A stretch of DNA of 64,000 nucleotides. It comes from Candidatus Zhuqueibacterota bacterium. GTDB taxonomy: Bacteria > Zhuqueibacterota > Zhuqueibacteria > Oceanimicrobiales > Oceanimicrobiaceae. The notes beneath the pieces were generated by a model that saw only the letters and a program-made list of their open reading frames with translations, ran no database searches and was not told the origin of the DNA. The stretch covers positions 1 to 64,000 of the forward strand of contig JAJDAG010000008.1 in assembly GCA_029262005.1 (NCBI GenBank), in the 5' to 3' direction. The translations under genes were made by a program, and so were the position numbers. This document shows, piece after piece, positions 8,350 to 17,858 of the stretch (within the stretch, counting starts at the first letter, position 1; every line of letters starts with the position of its first letter).

Positions 8350-11300
8350 GATATTTACCTTTTTGGGGTTCATGACTATCTTTGACAAAGGGGATGCTAT
8401 TTCTCCCATTTACTCCCGGTAGACGTTCCACGGCTCGCCGCACTCTGGATACGATGTGGCCGCTATCGTCAATAAAGCGACGACCCATGGTCAAACGCTT
8501 GACATCACCGAGAATGGCATAAACCGCCGGCACCACAAAAAGCGTCAGCAGCGTGCCGATGGTGAGCCCCCAAACCATAACATTTGCCAATGGACTCCAA
8601 ATATCTGATTTGCCGCCAATGCCAATGGCCATTGGCATGAGGCCAAAAACCGTTGTAATGGTCGTAAGTAAAATCGGGCGTAACCTAAGCTTTCCGGCAA
8701 GCAGAATTGAACGCCACCGTCGAACCCCCTTCTCACGCGCCTCGTTGACAAAACTGATCAACACAAGCGAGTCATTCACGGCCACACCCGCAAGTGCCAC
8801 CAAACCGTACATATTGTTGATATTAAACGGACTGCCAATAACGAGCAGGCCCAAGATGGCACCGATAAAACAAAAAATGATCGCCAGAAAAATGATAATC
8901 GGTTGAAAAAACGACTTGAACTGGCCCGCAAGAATGATATACATTACCATCAAACCAATAACGAAGAGTTGGCCGAGCTGACTGAAGGCATCACTGAATT
9001 CCTCAAACTGTCCACGGAAAACCATGTCGTACCCCGGGTACCGTCGCGCGATTACGCTAAACCGTCTGGCCAGCTCTTCATTTACCTTCAAAGCATTATT
9101 CTTGCGCGCATCCACATCCGCCTTAATTGTGATGGCTCGCTTTAAATCATCATGCTTAATTTTTGCATAACCTTGCTTCAATTCAAGATTTGCAACATCT
9201 TTTAGTGTAACAAGCTTGCCAACCGGCGTGGAAATCTTCATATCAGCCAGATCTGAAATATTCTTGCGGCTGCCTTTTTGATATTTGACCACCACATCTA
9301 TTTCCTCATCGCCCTCCCGAATTTCCGTGGCAACCCCCCCTTCGAAAGCATAGTGAATGGTCGAGGCTATTTGCGCAACACTGAGCCCGACAAGCGCAGC
9401 CTTTTCTTCGACAACATGTATTTGCAACTCGCGCTTGCCCACTACAAAATCGTCACGCACATCTGAAACACCTTCGATTGTTTCAAGCTCACTTTTAACC
9501 AGCTTCACTACATTCTGCAATTCATCCAGATATGGCCCCCTTACCCTGACTTCCACAGCAGCACCGGTCGGTGGGCCATTTTGAAAAACTTTAAACTCAA
9601 GGGAACTGATGCCGGGGATTTGGTTCATTTTTTCACGCAGTTCGTCAATAATTTCATCCGTTGATCGTTCCCGATCTTTCCGGTTGGTTAGCTCCACGAT
9701 AAGCTGACCGATGGAGGTTTTGAAGTGCCACTCTTCATCGCGTTGCTGCAAGCCTGTGTTTGCGACAACATTGATAACCTCGGTTTCAGGCAGGCCAAAC
9801 ACAACGCCCTCGACCTGACTCACAACCTCATCCGTAACCGTCAAGCCGCTACCCTCCGGCAGATCGACAAAGACAAATAGCCGTGGGATCTCTTCAGTTG
9901 CATACATGTCAATACCAACGACAAAAATGAGGGGTATGCTGGAAAAAATCAACAGTGTACAGGCCAGAAGCACCCACCATCGTCTGCGCAAAGAAATTGC
10001 AAGCAGGCGAACATAAATACGCCGAATTTTCCGGAATCGGATAAAACCCTCATGCGAACGAACCACGCCGCGACTCCAGTCAGCAATATGAGACGGCAAA
10101 ATAAAAAAGGCTTCAACCAGAGATGCGACAAGGGCCAGAGTAACCACCAGGGGTACAATTTTCAAAAATTCTCCCATCACGCCCCCCATCAGCATCAATG
10201 GCATAAATGCCGCAACGGTAGTTGCCGAGGAGGCAAGGACCGGCATGGCCACCTGCTTCGTTCCCTGAATCACAGCATCTCTGGGGCTCAGGCCTTCCTG
10301 CATAAAACGATAGCAGTTTTCGATAATGACGATGGCGTCATCCACAACCATACCGAGCACGAGCACCAGTCCAAATAGGGAACTGCCGCTTAAACTGGCG
10401 CCGATATGTTTCATAAAAATAAAGGTAAACATAAATGTCACCGGGATGCCGATGGCAGCAAAAACAGCGTTCCGCGGTCCGACAAAAACATACAACGAAA
10501 CAATGACGAGAATCAGTCCTATAATCGCGTTGTTTTGCAGAATACCAAGAAATTCGTGAATTTGAATAGAGCTGTCATTGATGATGGTCAACCGGGCATA
10601 TTCGGGCAGTCGCTCTTCCCTGTAATTTGCGACTAACTCCTTTATTTGCTCGATTATGAGCAACGAGTTACCTTGCTTTTTTTTGGAAACGGCCAGTGTT
10701 ATCGAGTTCTCGGAATTGAAACGAGAGATCACGTGCCGATCAGCAAAAGTGTCGTGAACCATGGCCACGTCTTCAATCCGGACGTGGTGCCCCAACGGAT
10801 TTGCCTTAATAATAATCCGTTTAAGTTCATCGATCTTTTCAATTTCACCAACCGTGCGGATCATAACGTCCCACCGTCCAATGTTAATATCGCCGGCAGG
10901 CACGTCCAGATTTCTGGCTCTGATGGCTTGCATAACATGCGGCAAGGTCAGATCGTAACTCTGAAGTTTAACCGGGTCTACAGCCACCCAAACTTCACGG
11001 TCGCGGACACCGGCAATCTGGCATTTGGCAACGTGCTGGACATCGAGAATGTCATCACGCAAATCTTCGGCAATGTGCTTCATCTCCAGCTCAGGTGCCT
11101 CCCCACTCAGAACAATATTGATCATTGGCACATGATCCTGAATGGAGAAATCCATAATCTGGGGAGCCTTTGCACTTTCCGGCAAATCGACCTTGTCAAC
11201 CTCGGTACGCACATCCTGCAGACGTTTATCGAATTCATTTTCCGACATAGTCTCAAATTTCAGCCAGAGCATTGAGGCATTTTCGCGAGAAAAAGAAGTG

Positions 11301-11539
11301 ATATTCTCGATACCGTCGATATCATTTACTTCTTTTTCAATCTCGTTGGTAATAAGCTTTTCAGAGTCCTCGGGCGAAAGTCCAGGCGCTTCAGTGAACA
11401 CGAAGACCCAGGGAAACGAGACATCCGGCATTATTTCACGCGGCAGGCTAATAAGCGAGAAAGTGCCGTAAACGATCACGGCAATCATAACGACATTGAC
11501 CAGAACGGGATTTTTTATGGAGAATTTTGCAATGGACAT
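8333..11539 (-). CDS. RND efflux pump, inner-membrane permease (AcrB/MdtB-like)
   Basis: The proton-driven inner-membrane component of a tripartite efflux pump, 1068 residues, the normal length. The N-terminus (SIKNPVLVNVVMIAVI) is the first membrane helix, followed by a large periplasmic porter loop, a block of helices containing LVLGMVVDDAIVIIENC with the acidic residues of the proton relay, and a duplicated second half with GLVALAGVAVNDSLVLI. It follows the adaptor and TolC genes on the same strand, which supports a complete pump. Substrate class cannot be set from sequence; hydrophobic compounds are usual for this subfamily. Confidence 0.95.
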   Translation of the reverse strand: MSIAKFSIKNPVLVNVVMIAVIVYGTFSLISLPREIMPDVSFPWVFVFTEAPGLSPEDSEKLITNEIEKEVNDIDGIENITSFSRENASMLWLKFETMSENEFDKRLQDVRTEVDKVDLPESAKAPQIMDFSIQDHVPMINIVLSGEAPELEMKHIAEDLRDDILDVQHVAKCQIAGVRDREVWVAVDPVKLQSYDLTLPHVMQAIRARNLDVPAGDINIGRWDVMIRTVGEIEKIDELKRIIIKANPLGHHVRIEDVAMVHDTFADRHVISRFNSENSITLAVSKKKQGNSLLIIEQIKELVANYREERLPEYARLTIINDSSIQIHEFLGILQNNAIIGLILVIVSLYVFVGPRNAVFAAIGIPVTFMFTFIFMKHIGASLSGSSLFGLVLVLGMVVDDAIVIIENCYRFMQEGLSPRDAVIQGTKQVAMPVLASSATTVAAFMPLMLMGGVMGEFLKIVPLVVTLALVASLVEAFFILPSHIADWSRGVVRSHEGFIRFRKIRRIYVRLLAISLRRRWWVLLACTLLIFSSIPLIFVVGIDMYATEEIPRLFVFVDLPEGSGLTVTDEVVSQVEGVVFGLPETEVINVVANTGLQQRDEEWHFKTSIGQLIVELTNRKDRERSTDEIIDELREKMNQIPGISSLEFKVFQNGPPTGAAVEVRVRGPYLDELQNVVKLVKSELETIEGVSDVRDDFVVGKRELQIHVVEEKAALVGLSVAQIASTIHYAFEGGVATEIREGDEEIDVVVKYQKGSRKNISDLADMKISTPVGKLVTLKDVANLELKQGYAKIKHDDLKRAITIKADVDARKNNALKVNEELARRFSVIARRYPGYDMVFRGQFEEFSDAFSQLGQLFVIGLMVMYIILAGQFKSFFQPIIIFLAIIFCFIGAILGLLVIGSPFNINNMYGLVALAGVAVNDSLVLISFVNEAREKGVRRWRSILLAGKLRLRPILLTTITTVFGLMPMAIGIGGKSDIWSPLANVMVWGLTIGTLLTLFVVPAVYAILGDVKRLTMGRRFIDDSGHIVSRVRRAVERLPGVNGRNSIPFVKDSHEPQKGKYHDRKA

Positions 11540-11663
11540 TTTTTTGTCTATTGGTGGTTAATTAAATAGTCCGGACTTGAACCAGAGTAGAGCAATTGGT
11601 TTTCGACCCAACACCAACCCGTAAGGACAAATACCGGCTCACCCACGAATTTAGAATCCTATT

Positions 11664-12776
11664 TCAACGGTGAACGACGATGGTACTACCTTCCGTCAAA
11701 TTCTCCTGCCCCATCACAACGACAAATTCTCCGGAAGAGCCACCAGCCCGTAATGTAATCGAATCACCCTGTTCCAGCCCCAATTCAGCAGTGCGTTTTT
11801 CGGCCTTACCATTCAAGGCCACAAAAAAAATATTTTGTCCGGAACGCACTAGCAAGGCTTTTTTCGGTAAGAGAGGTACACCCTTCAAGGTTCGGGTTGC
11901 AATAGACACCTTGGCAATCATGCCCGCCTTGACCTGGCCACTCGCGTTCTCAAGCAAAACTTCTACTGGAAAGGAGCGAGTCGCTAAATCCGCTTGTGGT
12001 CCCACTGCACTCACAAGTCCATGAAAATTTTCTGACGGAAAGGCGGGAAAAGCAACCTCAACCACCTGACCAGCTTCTATTTTAGCGATGTCTTTTTCAG
12101 ATACGCCGAATTTCACTTTTATCTTGCTTATATCCACAACCTTTGCCACAGGGAGACCGGGCGCCACGGTAGCGCCTAATTCAACCAGGCGCGCTGCCAG
12201 GTAGCCGCTGACCGGACTCTTGATACCGGCATCACTGAGTTGCCGTTTGGCCATTTTGTAATTCGCTTGCGCCGTAAGGTAGGCTGCCTTTGCTGAATCC
12301 TTTTGTAAGCGCGCACTTTCAAAAACATACTCAGAAATATCTTTGCCGGCAAACAACTCTTTATTTCGTTCAAAATCTTTGGTCATTTTATCCAGTGCGG
12401 CCTTTGCCTGCAACAAAGCGGCTTGAGCCTGATCCACGGCTAGTTGCTTCAATTCTGGGTCGATTTGTAACAAGAGTTCGCCCTTCCCAACATGGTCACC
12501 CACTTCAAATCTGACCTCGGTTATCTTGCCCGCAGACTCCGAGGAAATAAGTACATCATGTAGTGGAAAGGCCGTGCCGGTTGCTGCAACCACATCAACA
12601 ACATCACCGCTGCGAATGAGCTCCACTTCTACAGGCGTTTTAGTAATGGTCACTTTTTCCTTCTTATCACTCGCCTTTTCCTCCGAATCGTCGCTGGAGC
12701 TGCACGCATTGAAACTGCTTGCAAGCAAACATAGCACGCAGAGACCCTGCAATAAATATCTATTCCTGTTTAGCAC
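11664..12776 (-). CDS. RND efflux periplasmic adaptor (membrane fusion protein), lipoprotein
   Basis: The periplasmic adaptor that joins the RND permease to the TolC-like channel. The start chosen is GTG at 12776, with AAGGTG just upstream; this gives a signal peptide ending in a lipobox (SFNAC), so the protein is a lipoprotein of 370 residues. An upstream in-frame extension to 12917 overlaps the TolC gene and encodes nothing like a leader. Domains in order are a lipoyl half (VLISSESAGKITEVRF), an alpha-helical hairpin (about residues 110-175), the second lipoyl half (GIKSPVSGYLAARLV), a beta barrel and a membrane-proximal domain. Confidence 0.92.
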   Translation of the reverse strand: MLNRNRYLLQGLCVLCLLASSFNACSSSDDSEEKASDKKEKVTITKTPVEVELIRSGDVVDVVAATGTAFPLHDVLISSESAGKITEVRFEVGDHVGKGELLLQIDPELKQLAVDQAQAALLQAKAALDKMTKDFERNKELFAGKDISEYVFESARLQKDSAKAAYLTAQANYKMAKRQLSDAGIKSPVSGYLAARLVELGATVAPGLPVAKVVDISKIKVKFGVSEKDIAKIEAGQVVEVAFPAFPSENFHGLVSAVGPQADLATRSFPVEVLLENASGQVKAGMIAKVSIATRTLKGVPLLPKKALLVRSGQNIFFVALNGKAEKRTAELGLEQGDSITLRAGGSSGEFVVVMGQENLTEGSTIVVHR

Positions 12777-12865
12777 ATTACACCTTAACTGGTTGAAAAA
12801 TTGAAATCTTAAATTATTGTTTTCGCTAAACTCTCGTTGGCAGGCTGAGCGTCGAGCCCATTTCA

Positions 12866-14251
12866 CTAATCCCGCAAAGTCCCCATTGCCTTTCCCAGTT
12901 CTGCCATGGCTATCCAATAATCATAGCGCACACGAATAAGTTGAGCCTCCGATTCGGTGAGCACCTCCTGACCATCCAACACATCGATATTGGCTGCAAG
13001 CCCAACTTCAAAAGTCTTATCCAGCACACGCAAATTCTCAGTTGCCAGTTCAACGGCTTTTTGAGCAATGTAGTATTTTTTTATGGCTGTTTCCACCTGC
13101 AAACGAGCACGAATCAGATCTAACGTTAGCAATTGCTCACTTTCACCGGCAGTTTCCTGCAAGCGCCGTAATTCTGCCTTACTCTCTTGTAACCGGGAAA
13201 CATTACTGAAGCTGTGAAATATTGGCATTTGCAGCGAAACACCAGCATTCCAAAAAGAGAAACTATCCAATGCAAGCGTACTATTTTTTTCCCAGCCCAA
13301 CTGGTAGACAAAATTAAGCTTAGGTTGAAAGGCTGCCCAGGCCAGCCGAACGCCGGATCGTCCGGCAGCAACAGACGCAGATGCAGCCTTCACCTGCGGG
13401 TGAAGACTCTTACTCCTGTCAATTTGCTCCTCCAGAGTTGCTTGCAGCGGCTGTGGTTCACCGAGGACAGGACTCAGAGCAAGTGCTTCATCAAAAGAAA
13501 TGCCAACAACTTGTTTAAGTGACGCCAACGCCAATTTTAAATTATTCTCGGCTTCCGCCACTTTCCCCTCGCTGTTTGCCGTTTGCACTTCCCAACGTAG
13601 CACGTCCGTACGGTTACGCATGCCTACTTCAAGCATATTGCGGGAACTGCCAAGGTGCGCCCGGGAAGTCTCAAGGCTCTTGCGGGAAAGTGCTACAAGC
13701 TCTTGAGCTTGTAAAGCTAATAGATAACGTCGCTTGACATTTAGAACAACGTCCTGTCGTGTGTTGTCAAGAAAGTGTCCGGTAATGTCCTTTTCAGCCC
13801 TGGCCAAACTGATTGCCGCCCAACTGGCGCCACCATTATAAATTGGCTGCACCACCTGCAACGCTGTCGAAAAATTATTTTCGTACGCATTAGGCCGAAT
13901 ATCATCTGGATCACCAGCGTTGAAATTTTCTACAAGCGTGCGGCCAACATCAACAAAAATATTTCCGCGCCGCACCGTACCTGCATCAAGACGAACGTAA
14001 TTGAACAGCAAGTCAGCTTTGGGTAACAGATCCAAACCGGCGTTTCGCACTCTGTAACCAGATGCCGCATGGACTGCCTGCGCAGCGAGCAGAGAGGAAT
14101 TTTGCTGTAAAGCAGTCTCAACAGCCTCATCCAGAGTCAGCAGGTGTCCGCGCTCCTGAGTAAGGACGGCAGACGCCGCTAACAAAAAACAAGCAACACT
14201 CAGCACAGCCCAAATCAGGAAACTCTTTTTCATGCTCATTGAATTGTTCAT
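12866..14251 (-). CDS. TolC-family outer-membrane efflux channel
   Basis: The outer-membrane channel of the tripartite pump, 461 residues. A signal peptide is followed by two repeated outer-membrane efflux protein domains rich in helix, with the usual LTLDEAVETALQQNSSL start and a repeat-type asparagine-rich turn. It lies four bases after the 3-methyladenine glycosylase gene and 89 bases before the adaptor gene, all on one strand, so channel, adaptor and permease form one operon. The first ATG at 14251 has AGG nearby; two further in-frame ATGs within six codons are also possible starts. Confidence 0.92.
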   Translation of the reverse strand: MNNSMSMKKSFLIWAVLSVACFLLAASAVLTQERGHLLTLDEAVETALQQNSSLLAAQAVHAASGYRVRNAGLDLLPKADLLFNYVRLDAGTVRRGNIFVDVGRTLVENFNAGDPDDIRPNAYENNFSTALQVVQPIYNGGASWAAISLARAEKDITGHFLDNTRQDVVLNVKRRYLLALQAQELVALSRKSLETSRAHLGSSRNMLEVGMRNRTDVLRWEVQTANSEGKVAEAENNLKLALASLKQVVGISFDEALALSPVLGEPQPLQATLEEQIDRSKSLHPQVKAASASVAAGRSGVRLAWAAFQPKLNFVYQLGWEKNSTLALDSFSFWNAGVSLQMPIFHSFSNVSRLQESKAELRRLQETAGESEQLLTLDLIRARLQVETAIKKYYIAQKAVELATENLRVLDKTFEVGLAANIDVLDGQEVLTESEAQLIRVRYDYWIAMAELGKAMGTLRD

Positions 14252-14255
14252 TCTG

Positions 14256-14828
14256 CTACCTGCTTAGAAACTCATTGCCTTTAATACAAAAACGCCACTG
14301 CAGCTCCGTGGCCCTGGAAATGCCGATTCTTGGACCTGTCACTATTTCAAATTCAGTCTGGCGGTTATTTTCTAAACAAATCGAATCACCTACATTTTCT
14401 CCATGATGGTCCGGTTTGATACCAAAGGCATTAAACAACTTGGCAGGCCCGTTTGTGAGATTTTTCAGTGTCGCGTTTCCACGCCGTTTATGCATGGCTT
14501 CAATTCCTGAGCGTGGCTCAACGGCTCTTATAAGAACCGCGCCGACACCCTCTTTTTCTGTTGTGACGTTCAAACAATAATGCATTCCATAAATAAGATA
14601 GATGTAAATCCGGCCATAAGTCTCCCTCAGCATAACGCCTTTATTGGGCCGGGTTACTGCATGCGAGGCTTCGTCTTCTTTATAGGCCTCAGTCTCGACA
14701 ATCACGCCAGTACAATCACCATAAGTAAGCGAGGCTCCCAACAAAGCTCTGGCTACTTCCAGTGTATCAGAAGCAAAAAAATCTTTATCCAAAGGTTGAC
14801 CCATATACTCAAAAGCAAATAATTTCAC
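14256..14828 (-). CDS. 3-methyladenine DNA glycosylase (AAG/Mpg family)
   Basis: Removes alkylated purines such as 3-methyladenine from DNA, starting base excision repair. The 190-residue protein matches the AAG/MPG fold: LARALLGASL near the N-terminus, the catalytic VETEAYKEDEASHA block, YIYLIYGMHYCLNV and LTNGPAKL. It is the first gene of the apparent operon that continues with the efflux pump and AMP nucleosidase. A predicted promoter lies just upstream at 14841-14869. The grouping of a DNA repair enzyme with an efflux pump may reflect a shared response to toxic compounds, but could be incidental. Confidence 0.93.
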   Translation of the reverse strand: MKLFAFEYMGQPLDKDFFASDTLEVARALLGASLTYGDCTGVIVETEAYKEDEASHAVTRPNKGVMLRETYGRIYIYLIYGMHYCLNVTTEKEGVGAVLIRAVEPRSGIEAMHKRRGNATLKNLTNGPAKLFNAFGIKPDHHGENVGDSICLENNRQTEFEIVTGPRIGISRATELQWRFCIKGNEFLSR

Positions 14829-14840
14829 TTTTGTCGAAGA

Positions 14841-14869
14841 AATATAATGACTGGCGTGAGTAATAGCAA
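14841..14869 (-). promoter_or_regulatory. Predicted promoter for the glycosylase-efflux operon
   Basis: On the minus strand TTGCTA (14869-14864) and TATATT (14846-14841) are 17 bases apart. Transcription would start near 14834, only a few bases before the ATG at 14828, so either the leader is extremely short or the true start codon or promoter differs slightly. Confidence 0.35.
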
Positions 14870-14909
14870 GTGTAGTGAACCTGAAAAACTACTTTTTTAC
14901 CGGAAATAG

Positions 14910-14938
14910 TTGACCGAAGATTGTTTTTTTGATACATT
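14910..14938 (+). promoter_or_regulatory. Possible promoter for the lipoprotein-sugar dehydrogenase pair
   Basis: TTGACC at 14910-14915 and TACATT at 14933-14938 are 17 bases apart in the 282-base gap between divergent genes. It would serve the gene starting at 15111 with a leader of about 165 bases. Nothing else in this gap is recognisable. Confidence 0.35.
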
Positions 14939-15110
14939 GAACAAAGTGCAGTCATGACGCCGGTTACCTATCGATAATCCGGCTCTCGTCTGACTCGAAA
15001 TTCACAACCCATGTAAGGTCGCTGAATGACACAGTAGGGCAAGCAAACTGCGCGCAACCAATGGTACCACAATATCCAAATCATAAACATTCATTTTTAG
15101 AGGTACAAAA

Positions 15111-15944
15111 TTGAAAAACAAAACGTCACTGCTAAAAGCCTGTTCAAAGCTCATGCTGATTTTGCTTTTTGCATTTCTCGTTGGCTGCGAAGATTTCAAG
15201 GGTTGCCCGCCGATGAAAAAAACGACGTACATGACGAAAATTCACAGCTCCAAATTTATTGGTCAATGGATAAATACAAGCTACCTTGAAGTACTGCAAG
15301 CGAGGCGCTCAACCTACCGGGCACAACTTGCAACTCATGGGATAAGTACTATTAACATTGAACCACAATATCTCGAAACAAGTGAACTCACGCTTGTCAA
15401 CAATATGCACGATGGTACGCAAGCCAAAGTGCAATTTATAAAGAAAAACAGCAAGTTGCTTACTTTTAGAAACACCGCAACAAAGCATGATGCGGTATTA
15501 TCTCTGGTTGTGGTCGAAAAAGACACTGTTCTTTTAGTAAGTGACATCGAAAGCAAGCAAGAAATCAAGTTCAAAAAAATGCCACTCTATTTTGAGGGCC
15601 TAAGCGAATTCCTTAATCGTAGATTGTTTACCGGCAATTACCTCGTTGTCAAGGACGCTGAAAAAAACGCTCTCGAAAAGAACATAACCTTTCTTTCCAA
15701 CGGCGATATAATCGGTCACAAATATTTTACCAAATATGAAATATGGTATGACTTCTACGATGATGTTCCGCAAATGGATACCGTGGTCTTTCGGGACAGG
15801 CGCGGCAAACAATACTGGTTTGGCTGGACCAGAAACCACACATCACTTATGCTCTACAACCTGGATGGAGAGGATGAAAACACAGCCAATGCAGAAGCAA
15901 AACTCTCTGAGCTTTACATGTTTTTGAAGCCTATTGACAATTAA
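15111..15944 (+). CDS. Hypothetical lipoprotein
   Basis: A 277-residue protein I do not recognise. It starts with TTG at 15111, with AGAGGT about six bases upstream. The signal peptide ends in a lipobox (FLVGC, Cys22). The rest is a soluble alpha/beta-looking domain with repeated short strand patterns (GQWINTSYLEVL, FEGLSEFLNRRLFTGNYLVV). The pattern of a tryptophan-containing start followed by strands resembles small lipocalin-like lipoproteins, but this is weak. Nine bases separate it from the sugar dehydrogenase gene, which suggests cotranscription. Confidence 0.75.
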   Translation: MKNKTSLLKACSKLMLILLFAFLVGCEDFKGCPPMKKTTYMTKIHSSKFIGQWINTSYLEVLQARRSTYRAQLATHGISTINIEPQYLETSELTLVNNMHDGTQAKVQFIKKNSKLLTFRNTATKHDAVLSLVVVEKDTVLLVSDIESKQEIKFKKMPLYFEGLSEFLNRRLFTGNYLVVKDAEKNALEKNITFLSNGDIIGHKYFTKYEIWYDFYDDVPQMDTVVFRDRRGKQYWFGWTRNHTSLMLYNLDGEDENTANAEAKLSELYMFLKPIDN

Positions 15945-15953
15945 GGAAATGTT

Positions 15954-17129
15954 ATGAAATTATGCCGATTGCTTGCGTGTGCAAGTTTGTTGTTTTCTGC
16001 CTGTAACGCCAGAATGCCCGAAAAACCACCCCAGTTTGCCCAGCCACTGGCAATTATAAACGCTTTCCCAAAGCTCCTTTTTTCAGCGCCTGTGTTTTTA
16101 ACTTCTAGCCGAGATGGAACAAACCGCATCTTTGTGGTTGAACGATCAGGAATTATTCACGCTTTTGCTAACGACTCAGCCGTAACCAGCACAGACACAT
16201 TTCTCGACATTCGAGACAGAGTAACAGCCGGAGGTGAAATGGGGCTGCTCGGATTGGCATTTCATCAGGATTTTGAAAACAACGGCCTTTTCTATGTCGA
16301 TTACACAACGGAGAAAAATGGGCCGAGGCGGACTGTAATCTCAGAATTTTCTGCTTTTGGCAATCAGGCGAATGTCAGCTCAGAGCGAACCCTGCTTGAA
16401 ATTGAACAGTTTGCCGGCAATCATAACGGCGGCATGATTGAATTCGGGCCGGACGGCTTTCTTTATATTGGCCTTGGAGATGGTGGCGGCGCCAACGATA
16501 TGGGCAACAACGGCCAAGACAAAACATCCTTATTAGGGGCCATCCTCAGAATCGACATTAACAACAAAGATGAAAACCTGGAGTATGCAATTCCGCCGGA
16601 CAACCCGTTTGTCGGCCAGGGCGGAGGCGTACGTGCAGAAATTTATGCTTACGGTCTTAGAAATCCATGGCGTTTTAGCATCGACTCTGAAACCAATAAA
16701 CTCTGGGTTGGCGATGTCGGCCAAAATCGAAAAGAAGAAATCAATATTGTTAATAAAGGCGGAAACTACGGTTGGCCACGCATGGAAGGTTTTGATTGTT
16801 TTTCCCAAAACAGTCCGACAAATCCACCAACAAATTGCGACCAAACCGGCCTGGAATTGCCGGTTAAGGATTACGGGCATAATCTGGGATGCTCTGTCAC
16901 CGGTGGCTACGTTTATCATGGAGCAGGTCACCCGGAGTTAGATGGCGCCTATGTTTACGGCGACTTCTGTACCGGGTTGATCTGGCTGCTCAGACATGAA
17001 AATGGCCGAGTTACCGCAGACTCACTACTGCTGGAAACCAATCTATCCATATCATCCTTTGGCATGGATGAACAGCGCGAACTTTACATAATCAACCTTG
17101 GTGGACAAATCTACAAATTTGACAAGTAA
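15954..17129 (+). CDS. PQQ-dependent sugar dehydrogenase-like lipoprotein (glucose/sorbosone dehydrogenase family)
   Basis: A 391-residue protein of the soluble aldose sugar dehydrogenase family (six-bladed beta propeller), which oxidises sugars with pyrroloquinoline quinone in the periplasm. The leader ends in a lipobox (LFSAC). Family motifs are GLLGLAFHQDF, NHNGGMIEFGPDG containing the active-site histidine, GDGG and YGLRNPWRFSID, then GGNYGWPRMEG. The length fits the family. PQQ biosynthesis genes are not in this window, so activity as a holoenzyme depends on the rest of the genome. Related propellers without PQQ exist, so the sugar oxidation role is inferred from the family. Confidence 0.88.
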   Translation: MKLCRLLACASLLFSACNARMPEKPPQFAQPLAIINAFPKLLFSAPVFLTSSRDGTNRIFVVERSGIIHAFANDSAVTSTDTFLDIRDRVTAGGEMGLLGLAFHQDFENNGLFYVDYTTEKNGPRRTVISEFSAFGNQANVSSERTLLEIEQFAGNHNGGMIEFGPDGFLYIGLGDGGGANDMGNNGQDKTSLLGAILRIDINNKDENLEYAIPPDNPFVGQGGGVRAEIYAYGLRNPWRFSIDSETNKLWVGDVGQNRKEEINIVNKGGNYGWPRMEGFDCFSQNSPTNPPTNCDQTGLELPVKDYGHNLGCSVTGGYVYHGAGHPELDGAYVYGDFCTGLIWLLRHENGRVTADSLLLETNLSISSFGMDEQRELYIINLGGQIYKFDK

Positions 17130-17339
17130 ATTTTACGTTGACACGCTCTCTGTTTTTCGTCGCCGCAAACATTCTACCAGGCAGGCCCCGAAACGATTCG
17201 GTCAGGTATGAAAATCGGGCCATATTACGCTGCTATCTCTAATTAATTTTAGGTAATTAAGATAAAAACATATAGTATTTCTTGTATCAATATCGTATAT
17301 TCGAAAAGCCTTTATCAGTAATTGAAAGAATATCATTCC

Positions 17340-17654
17340 ATGTCAGACACTGAACTCAAGAAAGAAGCGGAAGCAACTCAGGAGCCGTCCGCAAAAAAGC
17401 GAGGCCGCCCGAAAAAAGCCAAAGACGAAAAAACGCCGGTCAAGCGCAGACGCAAAAAAGACTGGGTTTCACTGATAGAGCTTATTGATAAAGAAGCAAT
17501 CGTTGATTACGACATGACGAGCGACCTTAGTGAAACAGAAGCTATCCAGCATAAAAAATTTGGTATTGGCATCATCATAAAAGTTCTCGATGAAACCAAA
17601 ATTGAGGTTGTTTTTGAAAGTAATAATAAGGTTCTCGTGCAAAACTGGAACTAA
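17340..17654 (+). CDS. AT-hook-like small protein with FGxG tudor-like C-terminal domain
   Basis: A 104-residue basic protein. The N-terminal third carries an AT-hook-like core (KKRGRPKK) and KRRRKK, suggesting DNA binding. The C-terminal 60 residues (HKKFGIGIIIKVLD, KIEVVFESNNKVLVQNW) resemble the small tudor-like domain at the end of UvrD/PcrA helicases. The same C-terminal domain recurs in the next gene at 17859, so the two are paralogs with different N-termini. ATG 17340 is preferred to TTG 17322 by codon type, though its ribosome binding site is weak. The 17130-17321 gap before it holds no clear element. Function unknown. Confidence 0.7.
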   Translation: MSDTELKKEAEATQEPSAKKRGRPKKAKDEKTPVKRRRKKDWVSLIELIDKEAIVDYDMTSDLSETEAIQHKKFGIGIIIKVLDETKIEVVFESNNKVLVQNWN

Positions 17655-17768
17655 GAAACACAGACTATAGCAGCTCAAAGCGGAAGTCGGCACCGCGAAA
17701 AACTCGCTTATTAGGATTCAAACGCGCAAAATAGCAATAAAAAAATTAGTATCTTCATTTTCAAGGCC

Positions 17769-17802
17769 ACCCCTTTTCATTAAGACAAAAAGGGGTTTTT
17801 TT
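17769..17802 (+). terminator. Rho-independent terminator
   Basis: ACCCCTTTT (17769-17777) pairs with AAAAGGGGT (17788-17796) around a ten-base loop and is followed directly by a T-run to 17802. It ends the transcript of the AT-hook-like gene and separates it from its paralog. Confidence 0.85.
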
Positions 17803-17858
17803 ACGAAATTATTAACAGAAAAAGACATCGTTTAAAGTAAGCAGGAGGGAAAAACATA

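Noticed and set aside
10646-11275. 209-codon plus-strand frame inside the RND transporter gene
   Set aside because: It is the antisense shadow of a strongly conserved transporter; length alone is explained by codon bias.
12777-12917. N-terminal extension of the RND adaptor protein to 12917
   Set aside because: It would overlap the TolC gene, has no signal peptide, and would bury the lipobox leader that starts at GTG 12776.
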